DNA from: an uncultured Acetatifactor sp.
Lineage (GTDB): Bacteria; Bacillota; Clostridia; Lachnospirales; Lachnospiraceae
Length of the DNA: 62,203 bases
Reading direction: 5' to 3'
NCBI GenBank assembly: GCA_934436435.1
Contig: CAKSAN010000018.1
Location: forward strand, 1 to 62,203
The position numbers were made by a program, and so were the translations under genes. Shown in pieces: positions 34,961 to 44,140 of this stretch. Each line of letters opens with the position of its first letter. Within the stretch, counting starts at the first letter, position 1. Under the pieces are notes generated by a model. It did not search any database. It was not told where the DNA came from and saw nothing but the letters and a program-made list of their open reading frames with translations.

Positions 34961-35145
34961 GGGCGTTCGCCCGGTTTAAAACTGCCATCCGCAATGAGCC
35001 ACGCTATTCATAAGATTGTCAGCATAGAGCGCTGTCAATCTTATTTCATATCGCGGCGTTCGCCGCATCACGGCATAAGTAAAGACAGCGATTTGTGCGC
35101 AAGCACCCATCGCTGTCTTCACTATACCTATGCGCGGCTCATTGC
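34961..35145 (+). repeat. Branched palindromic element D, possible structured RNA
   Basis: Outer stem GCAATGAGCC (34991-35000) with GGCTCATTGC (35136-35145). Inside: TAAGATTGTCAGC (35011-35023) with GCTGTCAATCTTA (35031-35043); GCGGCG/CGCCGC (35053-35066); GACAGCGAT (35084-35092) with ATCGCTGTC (35109-35117), enclosing GTGC-GCAA-GCAC after a 2x2 internal loop, i.e. a GNRA-type tetraloop. A separate GGGC-GTTC-GCCC hairpin lies at 34961-34972. No open frame. It sits between the hairpin array and the sugar ABC operon. Confidence 0.8.
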
Positions 35146-35338
35146 TCGCGTAACTTTCCAGTTACAGTGTAATATTTTCTACCCTTTCGTATTCGAAAAA
35201 AATCGCCCTTTTTGAAAATTTACTATCTGTTACCTGATGGAAACTAATGGTAGAATTCAATTATCAAATAAAACAGACGGCCGTCAGTGATAATGATAAA
35301 GACAAAAAACAATATTTACATATTGGGAGGACGAATGT

Positions 35339-36700
35339 ATGAAACGTAAATTATTATCTACCGTACTTGCGGTAACCATGGCAATATCTATGTTGACCGG
35401 ATGTGGACAGAGCGGAACAAACGAGGCAACAGGAACCGGCACTGCGACGACAGAAGCCAAAACCGAGACCTCAAAAGAGAATACCACAGACACCACAGGA
35501 GAACAGATCACATTGAGAGTCTTCTCCAACCTGCCGGATCGTAAGAACGGACAGGGACTGGTAGAGCAGACCATCATTGATGAATATATGGCAGAAAATC
35601 CCAACGTCACCATCGAAGTGGAAGCATTGGATGAGGAAGCTTACAAGACCAAGTTCAAAGCCTACTCCATGGAAGGCATGCCCGATGTGGTAAGCATCTG
35701 GGGTCAGCCCGCATTCCTGGACGAAGTACTGGATGCCGGAGTGCTGGCAGCATTGGATAAGAACGACTATATTAATTACGGTTTCATCCCCGGATCCCTG
35801 AACGGATTCATGAAGGACGGCGAGTTATACGGACTTCCCAGAAACACTGACGTGGCAGGCTTCTACTACAATCAGAAGATGTTCGAAGACAACGGCTGGA
35901 AAGTTCCCACTACCTACGATGAACTGTTAGCTTTGGCAGGCACCATCAAGGACGCAGGCATCGTTCCTCTGGTAATGGATGGCGGCGATGGATGGCCTCT
36001 GGCAGTATATCTGTCTGATATCCTGTTCCAGCTGACCGGCAGTGATTATTCCGGAGTTGTGAACAATGCCATTGCCACGGGTGACTTCTCAGATGCCAAT
36101 ATCGTGAAGGCAACCCAGATCCTGAAGGAGAGCGCAGACGCAGGTCTGTTCCAGAACGGCTATGATTCCCAGGACTACGGCACTGCAATGAACCTGTTCA
36201 CCAACGGTCAGGCCGCAATGTTCTACATGGGAAGCTGGGAGACCTCCATGGCTCTGAACGAAGACATTCCCGAAGAGATTCGTACCAACATTCGTGTATT
36301 CACTATGCCCACCATCGAAGGCGGCAAGGGACTCGCTACCGATATCGCAGCATGGAACGGCGGTGGCTATGCCGTATCCGCAAAGTCTGAAGTGAAGGAC
36401 GAAGCTGTCAAGTTCTTAAACTACATGTATCAGCCGGATAAGCTGTCCAAGTATGGCTGGGAGTTCGGTGTAGGCATGTCCGCGCAGGATCAGTCCGCAT
36501 ACATGACCGGCGACGAGACCGAACTTCAGATGCAGTTCGTAGACGCTGTCAACGGTGCCTCCAACGTATCCGGTACTCCTGTCAATGACTGTGGACCTTC
36601 CGCATTCAAGACCAGCATCGAGAGCGAGATCCAGAGCGTATGCAACGGCAGCATCAGCGTAGATGACTTCCTGGCTACCATCGGAGCAGCATGCAAATAA
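35339..36700 (+). CDS. Carbohydrate ABC transporter substrate-binding lipoprotein
   Basis: A 453-residue family 1 solute-binding lipoprotein. The signal peptide ends MLTGCGQS (lipid Cys near residue 23), followed by a Thr/Glu-rich tether. The mature domain shows the usual start ITLRVFSNLPDRKNGQG, the ligand-cleft segment GLPRNTDVAGFYYNQKMFED and GQAAMFYMGSWETS. It binds an oligosaccharide outside the cell for the permeases that follow; the GH30 enzyme in the operon suggests a beta-glucoside-type ligand. GGGAGG precedes the ATG. A perfect GACGGCCGTC palindrome at 35276-35285 could be an operator. Confidence 0.93.
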   Translation: MKRKLLSTVLAVTMAISMLTGCGQSGTNEATGTGTATTEAKTETSKENTTDTTGEQITLRVFSNLPDRKNGQGLVEQTIIDEYMAENPNVTIEVEALDEEAYKTKFKAYSMEGMPDVVSIWGQPAFLDEVLDAGVLAALDKNDYINYGFIPGSLNGFMKDGELYGLPRNTDVAGFYYNQKMFEDNGWKVPTTYDELLALAGTIKDAGIVPLVMDGGDGWPLAVYLSDILFQLTGSDYSGVVNNAIATGDFSDANIVKATQILKESADAGLFQNGYDSQDYGTAMNLFTNGQAAMFYMGSWETSMALNEDIPEEIRTNIRVFTMPTIEGGKGLATDIAAWNGGGYAVSAKSEVKDEAVKFLNYMYQPDKLSKYGWEFGVGMSAQDQSAYMTGDETELQMQFVDAVNGASNVSGTPVNDCGPSAFKTSIESEIQSVCNGSISVDDFLATIGAACK

Positions 36701-36716
36701 CGAGTTGCAAAGAATC

Positions 36717-36742
36717 AGAGGTTCCCGGGAACGGGAACCTCT
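36717..36742 (+). terminator. Intercistronic hairpin after the binding-protein gene
   Basis: AGAGGTTCCC and GGGAACCTCT pair over 10 bp with a 6-nt loop. No proper T run follows, so it is more likely an mRNA stabiliser or partial terminator that gives more binding protein than permease. Confidence 0.7.
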
Positions 36743-36817
36743 CTTAAATAGAAGACTTGAAAATAGAAGATAACTGTGTCAGAGCCTGGCACATTATGAG
36801 ATAAAGGAGCATCTGGT

Positions 36818-37723
36818 ATGAAAAAATTATACAGTAATAAGTTAGTGATACTCAGTCTGGTGCTGCCGGGACTGCTACTGTTTTTCTTCGCTATACTGGC
36901 GCCTATCTGCCTGAGTGTATACTACGGATTCACCGATTACACCGGTATGGGAAGCATGAACTTCATCGGCTGGGAGAACTACAAACAGCTCTTCCATGAT
37001 AAGGCCTTTGGCCTTTCCCTTCGTAACTCCCTGTTACTTGCCATCGGATTTATCTGCATCCAGCATCCTCTGGCCATGATCACCGCAGCGATCCTGGATA
37101 AGCTGGGAGGAAGAGCCGAAAATTTCTTCCGCTGTGTGTATTTTATCCCCAACGTTATCTCCGTGGCAGTCATCGCCTACCTGTGGAAATTCATCTACAA
37201 CCCGGACTTCGGCCTTTTGAACAATATCATCAAGGCTTTCGGCGGAAAGGGCGACATCAACTGGTTAAGCTATGAAAATGCCATTTGGGCGGTACTGGTG
37301 GTACTGATCTGGCATGGTTTCGGATGGGGCATGCTGATCTACTATACCGGCATCAAAAATATCGATCCGGTACTCTACGAGGCAGCAGCCATTGACGGCG
37401 CAAGCCCCACCACCACCTTTTTAAAAATCACACTTCCGCTGATGAAGCCGGTCATTCAGGTGAATGTGACCATGGCAGTGATCTCCGCATTAAAGCAGAT
37501 GGAAACGGTATATCTGCTGACCGGAGGCGGCCCCGGCAACAGCACCCAGTTCGCAGCAAACTACTTGTACCAGCAGGCATTCAAAGCCTACAAATACGGT
37601 TATGGCAACGCTATCGGTGTAGTATTCATTATCATCTGTCTTCTGGCAACGGTTCTGCTGAACACGATCTTCCGGGACAGAGATGAAGTGAAGACAGCAA
37701 AGAAAGCAAGGAGGGCATCCTAA
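36818..37723 (+). CDS. Sugar ABC transporter permease (MalF/UgpA type)
   Basis: A 301-residue membrane protein with about six helices. It has the EAA coupling loop VLYEAAAIDGASPTTTFLKITLP near residue 190 (core: EAAAIDGAS), which docks on the ATPase. It forms the channel with the second permease. AAGGAG precedes the ATG. The stop TAA overlaps the ATG of the next gene as TAATG (37721-37725). No ATP-binding subunit is encoded in this operon, so a shared multitask MsmX-like ATPase encoded elsewhere is expected. Confidence 0.93.
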   Translation: MKKLYSNKLVILSLVLPGLLLFFFAILAPICLSVYYGFTDYTGMGSMNFIGWENYKQLFHDKAFGLSLRNSLLLAIGFICIQHPLAMITAAILDKLGGRAENFFRCVYFIPNVISVAVIAYLWKFIYNPDFGLLNNIIKAFGGKGDINWLSYENAIWAVLVVLIWHGFGWGMLIYYTGIKNIDPVLYEAAAIDGASPTTTFLKITLPLMKPVIQVNVTMAVISALKQMETVYLLTGGGPGNSTQFAANYLYQQAFKAYKYGYGNAIGVVFIIICLLATVLLNTIFRDRDEVKTAKKARRAS

Positions 37724-38569
37724 TGGAAATGGCAGGAAGGAAAAAAAAGTAAGATCGGCAAGAAAATATTATGGCTGGTATTGATCCTTGTGGCAGTGAT
37801 CCAGATCTTCCCTCTGGTATGGCTGGTGGACTTTTCCCTGGCCAGCAGCACCGAAATGTTTACCAGTGGACTGCTCATCATCCCGGAGAAGATCCAGTGG
37901 GGCAATTACGTCAAAGCTTTTGTGGATGGACACGTCCTATTATACTTAAAAAATAGTATACTGATAAATGGATTGGCAGTATTACTGGTACTTCTGGTAT
38001 CTATTATGGCAGCTTTTGCGTGCAGACGGATGCAGTGGAGATTGAGCGGCTTCGTGAAGACCCTGCTGCTGATGGGAATGATGATCCCCATTCATGCGAC
38101 CCTGCTTCCCAACTACAAGATCTACAGCCGGTTGGGATTGACAGATACCATCTGGGCGTTGTTGATACCTTATGTGGCATTTTCTCTGCCTCAGGGATTA
38201 TTCCTGATGACAAGTTTTATGGAATCCATTCCGGTGGAGCTGGAAGAGGCAGCAGTTATGGACGGCTGCGGCATCTACCGTATCCTGTTCCAGATCATCA
38301 CCCCGATGCTGAAATCTTCCATTGCCACGGTATCGATCATGACTTTCCTGAACAACTGGAATGAGTTCATGATGGCAAGTACCTACTTAAGTTCTCCTAC
38401 CTGGAAGACACTGCCGTTCTCCGTTCTGGAGTTCACCGGACAGTATTCGTCCAACTACGCGGTACAGTTCGCGGTAATGGCACTGACTGCGGCTCCGGCG
38501 GTCATTGTATACATACTTTTGAATAAGCACATCACCAAGGGCGTAGCCATGGGTGCGGTAAAAGGATAA
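37723..38569 (+). CDS. Sugar ABC transporter permease (MalG type), frame interrupted at an A8 run
   Basis: The expected start is ATG 37723, overlapping the upstream stop and preceded by AAGGAGG. In this frame only MEMAGRKKK is made before TAA, because the run at 37741-37748 has eight A. With seven A (or a one-base slip) the frame joins the rest: RKKSKIGKKILWLVLILVAV gives a normal first helix, and the whole is a typical MalG-type permease with the EAA loop ELEEAAVMDGCGIYRI. The only other start, TTG 37781, would remove half of helix 1 and has no ribosome site. Mutation, polymerase slippage or sequence error are all possible. Confidence 0.85.
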
Positions 38570-38598
38570 AACAAAGGTTAAAACGGGAGAAACGGACT

Positions 38599-40404
38599 AT
38601 GAAGAGGATCAGGCAGTGGGTAGATCGGTTAAGCGTAAAAAAGAAACTGGTATTTTACGGGTATCTTACGATCACCCCGGTGCTGGTCCTCATCTGCGTT
38701 GCAATGGTAATCAATAATTATAAAAAAGAATGTGCGAAAAGACTGGAAAACGACCTTACCAGCGTAAATACTCTGTCGGAGAGTTTCGGCATCTTACAGA
38801 CGGACATTAAAGATTTTTCCACTTATATCTGTATCAATAACGATATTCACGATCTGCTGGTGACGGACGAGGTGGAAGAGAAAAATGCCAATGCAAAACT
38901 CTGGCTGGAGGAAGCGCCCATGGAGATCGTACAGGATATGATGGCGTTAAAGGGCTATATCAAGACCATTGCCATCTATCCTTCCAACGGAATACGACCT
39001 TATCTGCGCTGCATGGACGGAAGCGCCTATGTATCGGATCTGGACAGCATTTATGCGTCGCAGTCCTATCAGGCTACTATCACCAGCGAGAGCGGTATGG
39101 TATGGAAATGGGTTCCCAAGGGGAAGGGGGAAACCTATGAGACCAACCGCACGGACAAGATCGTGCTCTACCGCCGGATCCCGGATCTGCGGCAGAAAAC
39201 CACACTGGGATATATTGCCATCGGTGTGGGGCAGGAGTACTTTCTGAAGCTGTGCGAAGGTATTGTTAAAAATGACACGGAAGGGGTTCTGGTACTGGAT
39301 CAGCAGGGCGGTGTTCTGGTCAAGACCGGCACACTGGATGAAGAAGTCGAAGCTTATCTGGAGAGTGAGGCGTTCATCGGACAGAACTACCGTACCAGGG
39401 AGGAACATATCACTTATGGGGATTACGAGATCATCAGCAGACAGCTGGACAAAAATTCCAGTATTGTCTGCAAGGTGGTGTCCGGATACCGTTTGCAGAC
39501 CCAGGTTTATGACATTGTGTATATGCCGTGTATGTTGCTGTTGGGAATGCTGATCGGATTGATGCCGCTGTTACTCATTATCTCCAATATCGTGACGAAC
39601 CCGTTACATAAGTTGACGCTGGCCATCAACGAGGTATCCAACGGTGACTTAGAGCAGCAAGTGGAAGTCGTGACCCATGATGAAGTGGGAGAAGTGGCAG
39701 AATGCTTTAATCGTATGGTGCTGGCACTGAAGGAGCTGATCGAAGAGAATTACGTCATTACTTTGCAGGAAAAAGAAAGCGAACTGGCAGCCCTGCAGGC
39801 ACAGATCAATCCCCACTTTTTATACAATACGCTGGATTCCCTGTACTGGCAGGCCACTAATGAAGGGAATGATGAGATCGCCGAAAGTATTCTGGCTCTG
39901 TCCCAGCTGTTCCGGCTGGTGTTAAGCCAGGGCAGCAGAGAGGTGACGGTGGCACAGGAGACGGAACTGATCTATCGTTATTTACAGATCCAGAAAATGC
40001 GGTTTACGAAGCGGCTGAATTTTACCATACAGGTGGATGAGGATATCAAACAGGCGAAAATGCCGAAGCTGATCTTGCAGCCTTTCGTGGAAAATGCCAT
40101 TGTGCACGGTTTTGAAAACGTAAGTACCCCCTGCGATGTCATTGTGACCGGCCGCAGGGAAGAAGATCAGATCTGCTTCGAGATCGCGGACACCGGCATC
40201 GGCATGAGTAAGGAACAGGTAGACGAGATCTGGCAGGAGGAACCGGAGAACTACCGCAAGCAGAGGATCGGCAGATATGCCATCAAGAATATCCGGGAGA
40301 GACTACAGCGCCGGTATGGAGACAGATTCTCTCTGGAGATCCAGAGCGATGTGGGCAAAGGAACCCGGGTGACCCTGAGAATACCTTATGAGGAGAACGT
40401 GTGA
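38599..40404 (+). CDS. Sensor histidine kinase, YesM family
   Basis: A 601-residue membrane kinase. Helix 1 (about 18-37) and helix 2 (about 305-330) flank an extracellular dCache-like sensor domain. A HAMP domain follows (about 330-385). The phosphoacceptor His406 is in INPHFLYNTLDSLYWQA, followed by the HATPase part with N box FVENAIVHGF and G box DTGIGMSKEQV. YesM kinases sense carbohydrates, often through the neighbouring binding protein, and act on an AraC-type YesN regulator, here encoded directly after. Co-transcribed with the permeases (29-bp gap). Confidence 0.94.
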   Translation: MKRIRQWVDRLSVKKKLVFYGYLTITPVLVLICVAMVINNYKKECAKRLENDLTSVNTLSESFGILQTDIKDFSTYICINNDIHDLLVTDEVEEKNANAKLWLEEAPMEIVQDMMALKGYIKTIAIYPSNGIRPYLRCMDGSAYVSDLDSIYASQSYQATITSESGMVWKWVPKGKGETYETNRTDKIVLYRRIPDLRQKTTLGYIAIGVGQEYFLKLCEGIVKNDTEGVLVLDQQGGVLVKTGTLDEEVEAYLESEAFIGQNYRTREEHITYGDYEIISRQLDKNSSIVCKVVSGYRLQTQVYDIVYMPCMLLLGMLIGLMPLLLIISNIVTNPLHKLTLAINEVSNGDLEQQVEVVTHDEVGEVAECFNRMVLALKELIEENYVITLQEKESELAALQAQINPHFLYNTLDSLYWQATNEGNDEIAESILALSQLFRLVLSQGSREVTVAQETELIYRYLQIQKMRFTKRLNFTIQVDEDIKQAKMPKLILQPFVENAIVHGFENVSTPCDVIVTGRREEDQICFEIADTGIGMSKEQVDEIWQEEPENYRKQRIGRYAIKNIRERLQRRYGDRFSLEIQSDVGKGTRVTLRIPYEENV

Positions 40405-40405
40405 T

Positions 40406-41137
40406 ATGGGACTGAAATTATTGATCGCAGATGATGAAGACACCATACGAAGGGGAGTATCCAAATATATTCAGCTGCATTCCGACCGTTTTACGAAGAT
40501 CTATGAAGCGGAAAACGGACAGGAGGCATTGGATCTGTTGATCCAGTACCAGCCGGATCTGATCCTGTTAGATGTGCAGATGCCGTTAAAAAACGGGATC
40601 GAGGTCATGAAGGAGGCGGAGAAAGCGGGGCTGCATCCGGTCATCGTGATCTTAAGCGGTTATGACGAATTCAAATATGCCCAGCAGGCCCTGCGCTACG
40701 GAGCGAAGGAATATCTCTTAAAGCCTGTGCGGGCAGCAGATATTCTGGAATGTCTGAACCGGCTGGCGGATGAACACATCGGAGTGGAAGAACGGCCGCA
40801 GCCGGAGGAGGACGCCGAGCAGGGCAACCGCTTTGTGGCAGATGCCGTGGAATATATCAAGGAGCACTATGCGGAGGACATTTCCCTGCAGAGCGTGGCG
40901 GACAAGGTTGGCATCTCCGGAGGCTACCTGTCCACCCTGTTTTCCCAGAACCTGAACTGTAAATTTATTGACTACCTGAATCAGATACGGATCGACAGAG
41001 CCTGCGTCTATCTGGAACAGAACTTCCTGAAGACCTACGAGATCGCATACCGCGTGGGCTTCCGGGATGAAAAATATTTTTCCAGAGTATTTAAAAAAGT
41101 AAAGGGACTGTCTCCGAAGGAATATCGTGAGCAATAA
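40406..41137 (+). CDS. Response regulator, YesN/AraC family
   Basis: A 243-residue regulator. The receiver domain has the acidic pair ADDE near residue 8, phosphoacceptor Asp56 in LILLDVQMPLKNG and the conserved Lys in YLLKPVRAADI. The C-terminal 100 residues are an AraC-type double helix-turn-helix (ISLQSVADKVGISGGYLSTLF in part, ending FSRVFKKVKGLSPKEYR). The linker is short compared with most YesN proteins. Start at 40406 is one base after the kinase stop, so translation is coupled. It should activate the transporter/GH30 operon. Confidence 0.94.
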   Translation: MGLKLLIADDEDTIRRGVSKYIQLHSDRFTKIYEAENGQEALDLLIQYQPDLILLDVQMPLKNGIEVMKEAEKAGLHPVIVILSGYDEFKYAQQALRYGAKEYLLKPVRAADILECLNRLADEHIGVEERPQPEEDAEQGNRFVADAVEYIKEHYAEDISLQSVADKVGISGGYLSTLFSQNLNCKFIDYLNQIRIDRACVYLEQNFLKTYEIAYRVGFRDEKYFSRVFKKVKGLSPKEYREQ

Positions 41138-41167
41138 AAGACGCGACATAGAGAAAGGAGAGCAGCA

Positions 41168-42505
41168 ATGAAGCTGAAGATTTATACATCGACCTATGAA
41201 AACAACACCCGTGCCACCGTGGAAGCGCAGGCTGACTGGGTGTGGGATATTGAGAGAGAAAATGAGCTGGTGAATCTTTATCCGCAGATCCGCTACCAGA
41301 AGCTGGAAGGTTTCGGCGGTGCCGTGACGGATTCCGCAGGATATGTATTTTCCCTGATGAACGAAGCCCAGAAGGAGAAGCTGGTAACGGAGTATTTCGG
41401 AGCGGAGGGAATGCGTTACAATCGTGTCCGGATCCCCATTGACAGCTGTGATTTCTCTCTGGCGCATTACGAAGCGGACGGGGAAGAGGCGGATGAGAAC
41501 TTTGAACACTTTTCCTTTGAGCGGGTGGAAAAATATATTCTGCCCCTGCTGGATGCAGCGGAGAAGGCTTACGGGGGAAAGCTGGATATTCTCCTGTCTC
41601 CCTGGAGCCCGCCTGTTTACATGAAGACCAACGGGGAGCGGAATAACGGCGGCAAATTAAAGACGGAATATCGGAAGCGCTGGGCGGAATACATCTGCCG
41701 CTACATCGAGGAATACCGCAGCCGTGGGTATCATGTGACGAAACTGACCATGCAGAACGAACCGAAAGCGGTACAGACCTGGGATTCCTGTGTTTATACA
41801 GCTGAGGAGGAAAAAGAATTTCTGCGGGATTTCCTCTGGCCGTCCCTGAAAGCTCACGAACTGGATGATATTGACATCTATCTGTGGGATCATAATAAAG
41901 AGCGGGTACTGGAATGGGCGGAGACCATCATTGACGAGGAGACCTCCCCCATGATCGCCGGACTGGCTTTCCACTGGTACAGCGGGGATCACTTCGAGGC
42001 ATTGCAGATGATCCGGGAGAAATATCCGGACAAAAAGCTGCTGCTGTCGGAAGCCTGCATCGAATACCGGAAGTTCGCAGCGGATGATTATCTGACCAAT
42101 GCCCAGAAATATGCCCATGACATGATTGGCAACCTGAATCATGGCATGAATACTTTCTATGACTGGAATCTGCTGCTGGACGAGATCGGCGGCCCCAACC
42201 ATGTGGGAAATTTCTGCGATGCGCCGTATTTGTTCGACACAAAGGCGAAGGAACTGCGGGAGACCAATATCTGCGGGCATCTGTGGCATTTCACCCATTT
42301 TCTGAAGCCGGGAGCACAGCGCATCGGTGTGACCCGCTATACGGACAAAATCGAGGTGACGGCTTTTGAGAAGGACGGACGGATCACCGTGGTACTGCTG
42401 AACCGGACGGAGGAAGAGATTCCGGTGTATCTGCGACTGGGAGAGTACTGCGCGGAACTGACGTCGAAAGCCAAGTCCATTATGACTGCGGAGATCGAGA
42501 AATAA
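41168..42505 (+). CDS. Glycoside hydrolase family 30 enzyme
   Basis: A 445-residue enzyme with a (beta/alpha)8 barrel and a C-terminal beta-sandwich (from about residue 385). The acid/base is Glu198 in TMQNEPKAVQTW and the nucleophile Glu295 in LLLSEACIEY; GFGGAVTDSAGY near residue 49 is also diagnostic. There is no signal peptide, so it works in the cytoplasm on a sugar imported by the ABC transporter encoded upstream. Likely activity: beta-glucosidase or glucosylceramidase-type hydrolysis of a short beta-glucoside; specificity cannot be fixed. AAAGGAG precedes the ATG. Confidence 0.93.
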   Translation: MKLKIYTSTYENNTRATVEAQADWVWDIERENELVNLYPQIRYQKLEGFGGAVTDSAGYVFSLMNEAQKEKLVTEYFGAEGMRYNRVRIPIDSCDFSLAHYEADGEEADENFEHFSFERVEKYILPLLDAAEKAYGGKLDILLSPWSPPVYMKTNGERNNGGKLKTEYRKRWAEYICRYIEEYRSRGYHVTKLTMQNEPKAVQTWDSCVYTAEEEKEFLRDFLWPSLKAHELDDIDIYLWDHNKERVLEWAETIIDEETSPMIAGLAFHWYSGDHFEALQMIREKYPDKKLLLSEACIEYRKFAADDYLTNAQKYAHDMIGNLNHGMNTFYDWNLLLDEIGGPNHVGNFCDAPYLFDTKAKELRETNICGHLWHFTHFLKPGAQRIGVTRYTDKIEVTAFEKDGRITVVLLNRTEEEIPVYLRLGEYCAELTSKAKSIMTAEIEK

Positions 42506-42535
42506 GAAAAAGAGATATAGGTAATTACGAAAAAG

Positions 42536-42571
42536 AACAGTGGGAACCGGGCGCGGAACCCGCTGTTTTTG
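42536..42571 (+). terminator. Terminator of the sugar ABC/GH30 operon
   Basis: AACAGTGGG (42536-42544) pairs with CCCGCTGTT (42559-42567) with one mismatch-type T-G pair, followed by TTTG. Confidence 0.82.
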
Positions 42572-42709
42572 CGTATACGCTCCGGGTGCGGGTTGACAGA
42601 ACGGTGGAAACCGTAGTATTTTGAAACAGACTACTGTGGATAACGGTGCAAGTGATGATCCTGGTCAGAAGAAAAGTAAGCTATGACAAAAGAATGAGGA
42701 TACACATAT

Positions 42710-43327
42710 ATGAAGATTTATTTGGTAAGACACGGGGAGACCGACTGGAATCAGGCAGGGCTGTTGCAGGGACAGACAGATATTGATCTGAACGCACAGG
42801 GATTTGCTCAGGCGGAGGAAGCGGCAGAGAGGCTGCGGGAGGTGTCGTTTGAGATTGCGTTCTGTTCTCCTCTGATCCGGGCCAGACACACGGCTGAGAC
42901 GATCGTAGGAGACCGGAAGATCTCTCTGACAACAGACGACAGACTCCGGGAACTGAATTTCGGCCCCTGGGAAGGCGTGGATATCCGGACCATTAAGGAT
43001 GAAAACAGTCAGCCCTTTACGAATCCGGGCAGCTATATTCCCCCCGAGGGAGCGGAAAGCTTTGCGCAGTTGTATGCCAGAAGCGGCGAGTTCGTGCAAC
43101 AGGTACTGTTACCGTTAGAGGGAACTTATGAAACAGTACTGGTAGTGGCCCACGGCGGGGTGAACCGCAGTATCTTGAATCCCGTTTTGCAGATCCCGGT
43201 CAGTGATTTCTGGCGGGTCCATATGGGAAACTGCGCCACCGCGGTGCTGGAATGCCGGGAGGGAAAGCTGACAGTTCTGGAATATAAGGATAGCCAGAGC
43301 GCCAATACGAAGAGCAAACTGCTGTAA
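42710..43327 (+). CDS. Histidine phosphatase family protein (phosphoglycerate mutase-like)
   Basis: A 205-residue member of the branch 1 histidine phosphatases. The catalytic motif YLVRHGETDWN contains His8; the second His is in VVAHGGVNRSIL near residue 146, and SPLIRARHTAE and ELNFGPWEGVD complete the pocket. It removes phosphate from a small metabolite (candidates include phosphoglycerate, alpha-ribazole phosphate or sugar phosphates). The adjoining genes do not settle the substrate. A possible promoter, TTGACA/TATTTT, lies about 110 bp upstream at 42593-42622. Confidence 0.9.
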   Translation: MKIYLVRHGETDWNQAGLLQGQTDIDLNAQGFAQAEEAAERLREVSFEIAFCSPLIRARHTAETIVGDRKISLTTDDRLRELNFGPWEGVDIRTIKDENSQPFTNPGSYIPPEGAESFAQLYARSGEFVQQVLLPLEGTYETVLVVAHGGVNRSILNPVLQIPVSDFWRVHMGNCATAVLECREGKLTVLEYKDSQSANTKSKLL

Positions 43328-43374
43328 GTTCCGGGTACAGAACTTGCAGGTTGTTGAAAGGTGAGAGATCAAGA

Positions 43375-43998
43375 ATGCACATAGACAGAGAAGATATGCT
43401 GGAACTGACCAGAAGAATGACCGTGTCCCGCAACTGTTTTTCCAGAATTGCAGGAGCCTATATGGACGAAGAGGGATTTATTGACGGTACTTTTAATACC
43501 CATTTCCTGAAGCTGTCCGGAAGCGAAAAGGAGAAAAATCTGAATATTGCCAAGACGGTGCCCTATTCCAATACCAATGTCAATCTGAAAAACTACCGAC
43601 TGGATCAGGGAGCCCGGAAACCGGGCAGCATTCTGCAGTTATTGGAGGCATTGCGGCAGTGTGAACTGAAAAATGATGCATTATTGTACTCTCTGTATGA
43701 ATATATTGGAGAGAGATACCAGCCGGGATATCCGTATGCCATCTATCTCTTCTTCTGCAGCTACGATGTACCCACCAAGGGAAAAGACAAGGAAAACCAG
43801 TGGGAGTCCGAGGAGGTCTACCAGTTCCTCATCGGCACTGTCAGCCCGGTGACCGGGGAGTATGAGGCCGGAAAACCGGAGGCGGGATTTCTGTACCCTG
43901 CCTTTGCCAACCACAGCACGGACATCGACGGTATCAATATCTACCAAGCGGAGGAAGGGGAGCAGTTATTTGCAAAAATACTGGGCGTACAGGCTTGA
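43375..43998 (+). CDS. DUF4317-like protein, short form
   Basis: A 207-residue protein. The start REDMLELTRRMTVSRNCFSRIAGAYM and the segment YDVPTKGKD ... YQFLIGTVSPV ... GFLYPAFANHSTDIDGI are recognisable from DUF4317, a Clostridia family of unknown function. Those proteins are usually about 370 residues; this one ends right after the STDI motif, so the C-terminal half is missing. The following sequence does not continue the similarity. It is preceded by AAGGTGAG about 10 bases before the ATG. Probably co-transcribed with the phosphatase gene (47-bp gap). Confidence 0.75.
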   Translation: MHIDREDMLELTRRMTVSRNCFSRIAGAYMDEEGFIDGTFNTHFLKLSGSEKEKNLNIAKTVPYSNTNVNLKNYRLDQGARKPGSILQLLEALRQCELKNDALLYSLYEYIGERYQPGYPYAIYLFFCSYDVPTKGKDKENQWESEEVYQFLIGTVSPVTGEYEAGKPEAGFLYPAFANHSTDIDGINIYQAEEGEQLFAKILGVQA

Positions 43999-44023
43999 CA
44001 GAAAGGCATTTCTTCCCTATAAT
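43995..44023 (+). promoter_or_regulatory. Consensus sigma-A promoter of the first MATE gene
   Basis: TTGACA (43995-44000) and TATAAT (44018-44023) with 17 bp between them, a perfect consensus. The -35 overlaps the end of the DUF4317 gene. Transcription should start near 44030, giving a leader of about 127 nt. Confidence 0.85.
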
Positions 44024-44106
44024 ACGCTCTGGAACTGGAACAAAATGAATAACCGATCATAAAACCCGTAAGGGCAGTGGATTTTTCAAGATATCGATCT
44101 TATTTT

Positions 44107-44140
44107 CGCCACACAGCAGGAATGTTGTGTGGCGTATTTT
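44107..44140 (+). terminator. Terminator-like hairpin in the MATE leader
   Basis: CGCCACACA (44107-44115) pairs with TGTGTGGCG (44126-44134), followed by TATTTTG. It lies between the consensus promoter and the AAGGAG site of the MATE gene, so it may attenuate that gene; it may also simply end transcription from the DUF4317 side. Confidence 0.65.

Noticed and set aside
35276..35285. GACGGCCGTC as a firm operator of the sugar operon
   Set aside because: A 10-bp palindrome alone is weak evidence; the flanks are not symmetric and YesN-type regulators usually bind direct repeats. Kept only as a remark.
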